64,000 nt of DNA, taken from assembly GCA_019009955.1 (NCBI GenBank), contig CM032233.1:114287501-114351500 (forward strand), read 5' to 3'. A program made the translations under genes and the position numbers. This stretch comes from Riptortus pedestris. Lineage: Eukaryota; Arthropoda; Insecta; Hemiptera; Alydidae. How positions within the stretch are numbered: position 1 is the stretch's first letter; the number at the start of each line of letters is the position of its first letter. Below the pieces are notes generated by a model, which made no database searches, was not told where the DNA came from, and saw only the letters and a program-made list of their open reading frames with translations. Of this stretch, positions 20,772-29,651 are shown piece by piece.

Positions 20772-21296
20772 CTGTTAACGCTCGAGCGGTCGCAATTTTT
20801 GTTTGATCGTTACCAAACTTCAAGTTCGTTAATGGCTGAAATCGGACTAGTGAGAGGGGGATTTGTAAAAATTCGACATATCTCCGTTATTATGCATCGG
20901 ATCGAAAAAGTGTATAACATCAATCTTATTGTAAATTAAATTTACTATAAATATTGTTCTATACATTTATTCTGTATCTTGAATATTAACCGAGATTTTT
21001 GCATTTGTACGGTGAGTGTGGGCGACACTAGTCGCCGAGAGCTCTGGCGGCCGTTTTGGTATCTATTCCTCCCTCGTGAATAGGTCTAGAGATACCTTCT
21101 TTTTTTTTATTATTAGGCAGATTTCTCTATTGTAAACCTTCACGTGCGAAATCTGCTTAGTTTATGCAGCACCTGCGTGACGGACTTTTTAATGTATATC
21201 TCGTTTATACGTTGTTATACGGCAAAAGTGAGTATAACAAATGTTACTTTAAATAACAAAATAAACAACTTTTGTCATGTGCATATTTGCAGAAAA

Positions 21297-21299
<3 letters not shown>
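19208..21299 (-). mobile_element. Family B Helitron carrying a nested family A copy
   Basis: On the minus strand it ends CCCGAGCGAAGCCGGGTACC, then TTAGCTAG against A in a (TA)n tract. It includes interior units with the AACAAAAGTT / AACTTTTGTT dyad (20340-20390 and 21235-21275). Family A is inserted at 20589-21185. The 5' TC end is lost in the next (TA)n. Confidence 0.8.
20589..21185 (+). mobile_element. Family A, complete copy nested in a Helitron (type 2b)
   Basis: Begins AGCAGATTTCCC after GTTTTT and ends GACGGAC before TTTTTAATGTATATCTCG. Uninserted Helitron units (about 35035 and 35633) read TTTAGTTTTTGATGTATATC or close to it, so the target was a run of five T and five T now stand on each side. 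(TA)n at 20714-20767. The 3' module contains GAGAGCTCTGGCGGCCGTTT, as at 9481-10162. Confidence 0.87.
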
Positions 21300-21359
<60 letters not shown>

Positions 21360-21735
21360 AACGCTATGTTTGCTTGATCGATACCCTGACTAGAGGGAGG
21401 GGGGGGGGGGTTAGAGGGGGGAATCCCGAAAATGAGAGATATCTCCGTTATTATGCGTCTGATCAAAAAATAGAAGTTAAGAATGATGTTATGTACGTTT
21501 TTTCATTATCTTGATTATTAACCATGATAATTGCATTTTTTTAGTTTTCGTCCTTCAGTATACCCCCACTCCTACTCATGTCGTATTAACAATAAGCTGT
21601 TATATTATGAACCACATTATTTAAAGCCTAAATATTACCTATTATTTCAGTGAACTTTTATGTTTTGAGATAAATGCAAATACTTGAGGCACGTGGTAAA
21701 TCTACTTAGTTAATGCAGTTCCCTGCGTTAATATA
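21300..21735 (+). mobile_element. (TA)n followed by a short family A 3' half
   Basis: TA tract 21300-21351, then TTTGTTGTTAACGCT, a G-run and a shortened 3' half. This goes straight from GATAAATGCAAATAC to the final GGTAAATCTACTTAGTTAATGC hairpin region. The same short layout occurs at 26522-27103 and 63284-63761. Confidence 0.72.
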
Positions 21736-21785
21736 AGCAGACTTCTCATATTGAAAATCAGCTATTTAGGTTCTACTCATGACCC
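21736..21785 (+). mobile_element. Family A, degraded 5'-terminal fragment
   Basis: AGCAGACTTCTC...GAAAATCAGCTATTTAGG and CTACTCATGACCC. It immediately follows the 3' end of another copy. Confidence 0.6.
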
Positions 21786-21799
21786 GGGGTGTTTACCTC

Positions 21800-22158
21800 T
21801 TTTGAGTGGGTGTTTACTGCAAGCCGAAAACTATAAAACCCAAATATCTCGGTTAATATTCATGATACAGAAAATATCTATAGAATAATATTTATGCATC
21901 ATTCAATTTTCAATAAGATTTGTTCTGTACAATTTTTCGATCCGAAGTATAACAGAGATATTTCGATTCGAAATTTTCCCCACTAACGAACTTAATATTT
22001 TTTTTTACGTACATACAAATATATATATATATAAATTTGAATGGACCTTATTTTCGTCTTCTCTTGGGTAGGATCGATCGACATTTGAAAAAAAGTGTTC
22101 GAAAATTACATTTTGATTACCACGTTAATAGCTGATTTACCTTAAGGGAAATCTGCTA
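21800..22158 (-). mobile_element. Family A, 3'-truncated copy
   Basis: Minus strand: the 5' end at 22158, a short TATATA at about 22020, then the G-rich/CCCC region and GATATTTGGGTTTTA, stopping near the AAACACCCACTC motif. Confidence 0.75.
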
Positions 22159-22159
22159 A

Positions 22160-22612
22160 TATGCACTCTTCATCGTTAATATGTAAGCTATGACACTATC
22201 AGCTACAGTTTTCTGGGACGAGGCCTAAAAAAGTTTAATCGTGTTGTTGATAAAATTCCCATAGAAAGCTGTAGAGAATCACAGTAAGAGAATCACATAG
22301 TGACACTGGGTGGCTGTTCATCTAGGTGGGAAGTAGCACTGCGTGCGGGCCACAACTTCCTGTCCCATGCGGTAGAATTAGATCCGGATGAGCCGGCCCA
22401 CCTACGAATTACCGGCGAAACGTTCGGGCTGAAAGCCTCCCTGGAAAATCCGCTCACCGCGACAACAGAACAAAAGCATTCTCATGATAAAATTAATGGG
22501 GACAAAAGGGGGGACTGACTCAGGTCCATCACTTTTCCAGTTCGACCTAGCGTGGGCCCGCCTGGACCGCCTGCTCTTCGTGTTTCCAGCAGTGCCTTTT
22601 CCAATCACACAG
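22160..22612. other. Unassigned GC-richer island
   Basis: 22300-22610 is much richer in G/C than the flanks and is open in frames of 72 and 68 codons on opposite strands (22300-22518 plus, 22402-22608 minus). No motif is recognised and neither is called as a gene. It could be a captured exon or an unknown element. Confidence 0.3.
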
Positions 22613-22613
22613 T

Positions 22614-22642
22614 TAGCAGATTTCCCATAAGGGTAATCCTAT
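22614..22642 (+). mobile_element. Family A, terminal palindrome only
   Basis: AGCAGATTTCCCATAAGGGTAATC: only the terminal inverted repeat of family A. Confidence 0.5.
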
Positions 22643-22964
22643 TATAACAGATAACACTGATAAACAAAAAAAAACTTTCGGTGGATATCTTGGGGTCCAA
22701 CACTTGTTTTAAGACAATTCAGATACGCCGAATAAGTATAAGCAAACCATTTGTCTCTATCACCCACCGTTTTTGAGATATCGGACACTTACTATTTATA
22801 TATGTTTAACATTGTATCAAGGCAAACAACTCGCAGACAAGTTACAATAGAGCACACATTGCTGGATAGAGTACTAATTAACATCAACTATATGAGATCA
22901 TCTAGTTTAAGGTATAACACATATAAAATACATAGGTATAAAACAAAGTTCCTTAATTTAAAGT

Positions 22965-23353
22965 TAGTTTGGTTTGAATTTCTTGGCTTTAGACTTGTGT
23001 TTATGCTGAGTATTTGGGATGTGGGGCTGAAGCATCCAGCAGCAGTCAGCCTACATTGCTGCAATACTTCGACCCCGACAGAGTGACTCCATCACCGAGA
23101 TGTGCTGATGAAAATAATCGCCATGTTCATCACTCGCAGGACCTAGATTCTCGTGAAAGAAATCGAGATGTGAGTCGAGGAGATACATCTTGAGGGGCAT
23201 GTTGCAACCCAGCGATCTGTACGCATTAATGCACTTCTGCACAATATTTACATAGTCAAGAGATTTATAAATTCCAAGGAAATTGGCTTCGACATACTCA
23301 ATGCCAACCATCTTTTTCAGTATTGTTGAAGTTTTCGAAGTGACTGTCTGCAA
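22965..23353 (-). pseudogene. Broken repeat-encoded protein gene (arthropod type, family unresolved)
   Basis: The minus-strand frame 23353-23051 encodes about 100 residues with KKMVGIEYVEANF, LGCNMPLKMYLLDSHLDFF, ENLGPASDEHGDYFHQHI and SVMESLCRGRS. An in-frame stop follows, but the same frame continues with ADCCWMLQPHIPN and HKSKAKKF to about 22965. I recall proteins with DSHLDFFPENLG, DEHGERFHQDI, ME..YQG and ADYCW in this order as numerous repeat-borne sequences in arthropod genomes, but I cannot name the transposon class. The start is missing and the true 5' part is not seen. One stop and several substitutions suggest a fairly old copy. Confidence 0.6.
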
Positions 23354-23529
23354 TGATCTTCCTTATTTGTGGACCTAAGAATACACATTCAAACATTTAT
23401 ATATACTAAATATAAGTGTACCCTACACTTAGGAATTTTTTTTAACTTTTTGGAGCCAACCTTTAAAATAATCAAAATCAAAATTTTTAGTTTGGGAAAA
23501 AACGTTTTACTTGCTTAATAGTAAAATAG

Positions 23530-23636
23530 TAAAATGACACCGCTCCCACATTCCTAGCACAATTAGAACAGGGTCTAGAGCGATTTAAAGAAATCCAGTA
23601 TGGCGTTATTGGAAAAATTCGGCGTTGCATTAAAAA
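23530..23636 (+). repeat. Left arm of a long inverted repeat
   Basis: GTAAAATGACACCGCTCCCA to GGCGTTGCATT. Its complement, about 88% identical by eye, is at 25018-25124. Confidence 0.85.
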
Positions 23637-23675
23637 AACCTGTTGTGATAGAGCAAAATAGTATTCAGATTTGTT

Positions 23676-24121
23676 TAACTTTATTGAAAACTATTTACTA
23701 TTTCTAGTACTGTAATTTATAATGAATCAAAATAATTTTTATCTCAATCATCCAATTTAAGTAGTCCCAAAACTTAAGAAGGGGGGGGGGTAACCAGAAC
23801 ATATTTTTTCACATTTTTTCGATTCGAAGTATAGTAACGGAGTTATTTCGAATTATCAAAATTATCCCCCTCTAAACCCTCCCCTCCCCCAGGTCCGACT
23901 TCAGCCGTTAACGAACTTGATCTTTCTTTGTGCATAAAACGACTAATATCGAGTTTGGTTAACGATTAAACAATAATTGCGACCACTAGAGTGGTAACAG
24001 AAAAATATAATACACACACACTCATCATCTCCTAAGTAGGATCGACATTTGAAGAAAAATTTCGAAATTCGCGTCATGAGAAAGACCTCAATAGTTGATT
24101 TCCCTTAAGGGAAATCTTCTA
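23676..24121 (-). mobile_element. Family A, minus-strand copy with deleted interior
   Basis: It holds the GAATCAAAATAATTTTTATC and G-run segment of the long 3' half, jumps to TTTTCGATTCGAAGTATAG, then runs to the 5' end GGGAAATC at 24121. The (TA)n is reduced to TATAATACACACAC. Confidence 0.72.
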
Positions 24122-24177
24122 ATAGCGAGAATAACATTACATTAATGCACATTCTTGTTTACTGAAACGAATAAAAA

Positions 24178-24925
24178 AAAGGGGCAGCGCTAAACTAGCA
24201 GATTTTCCACGTACATATATAGAACACTTGTAATCTCATCTCTATAAACTTTTAAGATCCAGTCCATTATAACTATAATATTTTGAATTTTCGAATTTCC
24301 ACCCCTCTATTCTAGGCCCGATTTCAGCCGATAACATATAATATCTTTAGTGTTGTCTCTAGCGGATAACTATCGAGTATGTGTATGTATAGATCAAATA
24401 AACATTTTCAAGACAATAACGTGAGCTCTTAATTGTTGACATAATCAGACAACTAATTTGCACGCATCTCGCATAATAAAGGTCCCTTGAATACGACATT
24501 TGGTATTGCAGCTTAGAATAATGTGGATCATCATTTAATAGGTTATTGTTGGTATGAAATCGGTAGAAGTGCGGGTATGCGGAAGGACGAAAACTAAATA
24601 ATGCAATTATCACGGTTAATAATCAAGATAATGAAAAAACGTACATAACATCATTCTTAACTTCTATTTTTCGATCCGACGCATAATAACGGAGATATTC
24701 TCCGGCCAAATTTCGGTTAATCTTCAAGATACATAAAATACTCATATAACAAAATGTATAGGTAATTAAATTTGCAATAAGATTGGCTCTATGCAATTTT
24801 AGACCTGACTAAAAAAAAAAAACCGAGACATTTCCAAATTTCCCCCTCTAACCCCTCCCTCCAATCCGATTTCAGTTGTTAGCGAACTTGATCTTTAGTT
24901 TTACACGAAACACATATTTATTGAG
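24178..24925 (-). mobile_element. Family A, rearranged fragments
   Basis: A 3' terminus (GGGGCAGCGCTAAACTAGCAG) at 24180 is followed by internal blocks repeated in part: GATCCGACGCATAATAACGG near 24672, and a second block with AAAAACCGAGACATTTCC near 24825. The pieces fit family A but are not collinear. Confidence 0.55.
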
Positions 24926-24983
24926 TTAATGCAGTTTTTCAGGATGATTACAAATCTGAAAACTATTTTGCTTTACTACGTCT

Positions 24984-24986
<3 letters not shown>

Positions 24987-25019
<33 letters not shown>
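24987..25019. repeat. Poly-T tract
   Basis: Uninterrupted run of about 33 T directly before the right arm of the inverted repeat, possibly a poly-A tail on the minus strand. Confidence 0.9.
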
Positions 25020-25021
<2 letters not shown>

Positions 25022-25124
25022 GCAACGCCGGTTTTTTCCAATAACGTCATACGGGCTTTCTTTCAGTCGCCCTAGACCCTGTTCTAATTGTGCTAGGAAG
25101 GTGGGAGCGGTGTCATTTTACTCT
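25018..25124 (-). repeat. Right arm of the long inverted repeat
   Basis: Complement of 23530-23636, separated by 1.38 kb. With the adjacent T-run it could be the poly-A end of a retrosequence and an inverted sister copy. Confidence 0.85.
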
Positions 25125-25242
25125 TTGAAACATGTCCTTTCATGTGACATGTAACAAACAAACACTAGGTTATAGTAACAATTTTTTTTCCAAAACTCAA
25201 AATTATGATTTTAGATTTAGTATATGTATATGTATGTATGTA

Positions 25243-25372
25243 TGTAATTTAGAACGGATCTCATTTTTTATTATCTCCTGGTGGGATCGGTGGCCAAGAG
25301 GTTGAGACAATGTTTCTAAAGTCGCGTCGTGAGTACAGCCTCAATAGCTGATTTCCCTTCCGGAAAATGTGA
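25243..25372 (-). mobile_element. Family A, 5'-terminal fragment
   Basis: Minus strand: CTATTGAGGCTGTACTCACGAC to GAGATCCGTTCTAAATT, beside a TATG-rich tract at 25217-25240. The terminal palindrome is damaged. Confidence 0.7.
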
Positions 25373-25379
25373 TCTGAAA

Positions 25380-25880
25380 TTCATTGGAATTTTTGGTCTT
25401 GTTAGCGACTAGTACATTTATGAGATCGTGGATATTACTAAAATTAAAGAAGAAGTGCAGTCAGTTGCGAACAGAGGTCGTAAACTGAATAATCTAAAAG
25501 ACGAAAACAATAAAAATAAAAACTATCTTAGTTCATTCTCACTCCATGTGAATTATCGTTAGTCCCATCTAATAACGTTAATTATGCACATCTAGATTAG
25601 CTGAGAGCTAACCGATTAGGTATTAATCCAGCAAAAAATGTAAAGGCACCTTGAAACTTTATCGCCACAACACTTGCTGACCTGTAACCTTTTTTCACCC
25701 TTCGGAGCCAATATCAAATTTCATAAGTGATCTAGGTGACCGATTTAATCTTCTTATTCTTTTCAGAAAAAAGGAAGATGTTAAGTCGGTGAAGCTCCCT
25801 TTGTCAAGTCTAAGAAAACATGCGCCATGGAGAGGCAGTGTAACTAAACAGAAATTCTCCATAATGATAGTGAATAATAT
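25380..25880. other. No recognisable feature
   Basis: AT-rich, no coding frame, and no similarity to the repeats listed here. Confidence 0.4.
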
Positions 25881-25881
25881 A

Positions 25882-26493
25882 CACTCAACCGCAAAAAAAA
25901 CCGGACACTTAGATTTAGTCTTATAATTTTGTTAAATACTTAATATATATGTATATTAATCTTTTTAATTAAAATAATTAGTTAATCTATAGGTTATTTA
26001 AACAAAATCTGCCAAAAGTGAATAATTTTTATTGGTTATTTACAAAAAAATACAAAATAAAACAAAAGAAAATGATAAATTAACGCATTTAAAAAAAAAA
26101 TTATTCGTCATTTTTATTACAGTGAATGGTAACTTCGCTCCCCCAAGCGTTTCGGCAATGTAACGTAAGCTCCGGCCTTCCATCTAAGTTTGAAAGACCC
26201 ATCATTCTGGACCGAAATAAAAATAAAACTTTAATTAAAGAATATGCTTGGTTAATAATTAAAGATGTTTAAATATGCGAAAAACTACTTACAGTTTAGA
26301 ATAGATCAACTTCACGACAAATAAATCTAATCTGAGTTTTATCTAATTGTTTACTAATCCTGAAGGGATTAGTTCAATGGACTTAGACTCTAAATTCTCT
26401 GTAATAACTATAATACCCACATAAAGAAAATTGCTGAAAATTAGCTTTTAATACGACAAAAATGAAGTGTCCGGTTTTTTTTGCGGTTGAGTG
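25882..26493. mobile_element. Tc1/mariner-like MITE (612 bp)
   Basis: Ends CACTCAACCGCAAAAAAA and ACCGGACACTT at the left, mirrored at the right by AAGTGTCCGGT and TTGCGGTTGAGTG. It is flanked by TA on both sides (25880-25881, 26494-26495). The inverted repeat is about 29 bp and nearly perfect. The interior is AT-rich with one GC-richer patch at 26130-26215 and no long open frame, so it is non-autonomous. Confidence 0.85.
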
Positions 26494-26521
26494 TATATAC
26501 ACACATAAGTAAAGTTACTTT

Positions 26522-27103
26522 TTTACAACTGCTATTGCGGTTGTACTCATGAAGCGAAGTTTTATCAAATTGTCATCGATCCTACCCAGGAGATGTCGAA
26601 AATGAGGTCAGTTATATAATTATATATATTACCGCCTGTTACCATTTTTTTGTTTAATCGTTACCAAACTTGATATATATGAGTTTTGTGTAAAAAGAAA
26701 GATCAAGTTCGTTAACGGCTGAAATCGGACCAGGGGGAGGGGGGTGATTAAAGGGAAGGAATTTCAAAAATTCGAACTATCTTCGTTATTATATTTCAGA
26801 TCCAAAAAGTGTACAGAATCAATCTTATTGGAAATTTAATATCCTATAAATGTAGTTATGTACTTTGTGTCTCTATCTTGATTATTAACCAAGATGTTTG
26901 CATTTTTGTAGTTTTCGGCTTTCAGTAAACCCCCACTCCTACTCATGTCATATTAGCAAAAAACTGTTATATTCTGAAGCATTTTATTTGAAGCCTAAAT
27001 ACCAAATATTGTTCCCGTTGAACTTTTACATTTTGAGCTAAATGCAATTGCGTGACGCCCATGGGAAATCTGCATAGTTAACGCAGCTCCTGCGTTACGT
27101 ACT
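26522..27103 (+). mobile_element. Family A copy, short 3' half
   Basis: Degraded start (ACAACTGCTATTGCGGTTG), GATCCTACCCAGGAGATG, a short TATATA near 26620, the G-rich stretch near 26732, then direct passage from GCTAAATGCAATTGCG to GGGAAATCTGCATAGTTAAC and the hairpin with ACGTAC. Confidence 0.8.
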
Positions 27104-27206
27104 TTTTAAAAGTTTCTCCTATTTCCATAAATTTAATTATACACCATTTATCAGTTGGGTTCATTGTGAAAATATTACTCAGTAATTCGACAGTGGAAGT
27201 CGTTTT

Positions 27207-27329
27207 AGCAGAATTCCCTTAAGGGAAATCAGCTATTGAGGTCGTACTCATTACGCGATTTTCGACATTTTTCTTCAAATGTCCATCGATCCGGCCTAGG
27301 AGATGACGTAAATGAGGTCCATTCAAAAC

Positions 27330-27362
<33 letters not shown>

Positions 27363-28196
27363 ATGTATGTATGTATGTATATATGTATGTATGTATTGGT
27401 CGGTTACCGCTCTAGCGGTCGCAATTATTGTTTGATCGTTAAGAAACTCGATATTTAGTCATTTTATGTAAAAAAGAAAGATCAAGTTCATTAACGGCTA
27501 AAATCCGATCAGAGGTTTAAAGGGGGAATTTTGAAAATTCTAAATATCTCTGTTACTATATGTTGGATCGAAAAATTGTATAGAAACAATCTTATTGCAA
27601 ATTAAATTTACTATAAATATTGTTCTATTCATATTTTCCGTATAATGAGTATTAACTGAGATATTTGGATTTTATAGTTTTACGCTTTCATTACTCCTAC
27701 TAGTGTCATATTAATAATAAGCTGTTATATCTTGAACAACTTCATTACAAGGCTAAATACCAAATATTGTTTTCAACAAAGCTTTATTATACGAGATACA
27801 AACAAATACGTTCTGTTGACCCCCGCCCCCCTTCTTTTGTTCTTGGATTACTAAATTCTGAGTGATTGATATAGAAATTATTCTGATTCATTTCAAATTA
27901 GCCATAGTAAATAGTTTTCAATAAAATTAGTATGTTATATTTAGATATATTTCATTAATTGCTCATCTTTCCGGTTTAGAATAATCCTATCTATTAAGAT
28001 CTGCAAATTTGGCGGCCCTGTTTGTTTACAATTCAGACACTTTCCGTTGTAGATATTATTGACATGTAAATTGACTGAACGATTTCTTATTACCGTTTGT
28101 ATTTATTCACGGTGGTGTTACCAGTATGTAGATTTATATGTTGTAAACCTTATAGTGGGAAATCTGCTTAGTTTACGCAGCCCCTGCGTGATGGAC
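27207..28196 (+). mobile_element. Family A, best full-length copy (990 bp, long 3' half)
   Basis: Starts AGCAGAATTCCCTTAAGGG after TTTT; microsatellite at 27330-27396, mixed TA, GTAT and TATG; GTTACCGCTCTAGCGGTCGC follows. It ends GGGAAATCTGCTTAGTTTAC, the ACGCAG/CTGCGT hairpin, ATGGAC and seven T. All family landmarks are in order, so it is a good reference for a consensus. It is non-coding on both strands. Confidence 0.87.
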
Positions 28197-28203
28197 TTTT
28201 TTT

Positions 28204-28732
28204 AAGCCGAATGATAGTGGAGCTGTAGGGCTGCCTTAGAAGGAAGGAGAGTGCCGTGAGGCCTGGCTCCCTACAGGCAGGACGTAGTGCGTGTCAGCTG
28301 GCCTAATTAGTGATTGTCTGAGCACCTGCCAGGTGTAAGAAGCCTTTCCACAAATCTGAACAACATCCTGCTTTCAGATTTTATAAGGCTTCCGATCGTA
28401 TTATATCTGACAGGCTCGGCATGTGCGTTTGTCTTGGTGTTCAGCAAAAAATCGGGCTTGTAAAAAGAAGGGAGGCAGACGATCGTTCTCTCTTTCCAAA
28501 TTTTGTGATTTATTATTTTTTTATCCCATCTACCAGACTATTCCCAGCCAGAAGGCTCTCATTTTGTGGGTTCAATTATCTGAATTGTTAATTAGTTCTT
28601 GATTCACATGGCTATACTACTCAAAAATGGGGATGCTGTACCAGTTTGGTCCCGAGCAAATAATGTGCATGTTGCTTGTGCACACTTACCCCCAAGTCAT
28701 TGTGCCTGAATAGTTAAAAGAAGTAAAAATAA
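28204..28732. other. No recognisable feature
   Basis: Moderate GC, no open frame of note and no similarity to other parts of the window. Confidence 0.4.
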
Positions 28733-29566
28733 AGTCCATCACGCAGGGGCTGAGTATACTAAGCAGATTCCCCACGTGAAGTTTTACAACAGAGAAATCT
28801 GCACACTTGTAACCCTTAAGACTATCGTGATTAAATACAAATGGTAATGGAAAATCTTTCAGATAATTTTAATAAGCTCCCAACGGAAACGGCTTCTGAA
28901 TTGTAAACAAATAGGTCTGCCAGCCACTCAGAGCTGAACAGATAGATAGACATATTTTCCACCTTAAAGAAAAACAATTACTGAAATATTTCTGAATATA
29001 ACATATTAATTTTATTGCGCACTATTTAGTATATCTAGTACTGTAATTTATAATGCATCAGAATAATTTGTAACGCAGTCAGTCAAATTTTAGTAGTTTC
29101 AGAACTGAAGAAGGGGGGGGGGGGCGAATCAACAGGACGTTTCTGCAAATATCTCACGAAAGAGAAGCTTAAACAAGTTTCAAACAATTTCACGAGAGCT
29201 GAACTGTTACGGAAACGGCCGAACTAGCAATTGGCGGAAACTCAAGAATAGAACCGACAATAGCCGTTCTTATCTCGTCCATTATCCGCACACACTTGAG
29301 TATCCGCAAAATGCAAATATCTCGGTTAATATTCAAGATAGAGAATAAATGTATAGAGCAATATCTATAGTAAATTTAATTTTCATTAATATTGATTCTA
29401 TACAATTACTCGATCGGACGTATAGTAACGGAGATATTTCGAATTTTCGAAAATCCACCCCTCTAAACCATTAACGAACTTGATCTTTATTGTTACATAA
29501 AACGTTTAAATATCGAGTTTGGTAACGATCAAGCAAAATTGCGCCCTCTAGAGAGTTAACAGACAA

Positions 29567-29651
<85 letters not shown>

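Noticed and set aside
22300..22608. Possible gene in the GC-richer island
   Set aside because: Opposing frames of similar length, no motif and no splice-supported structure; left as unassigned sequence.
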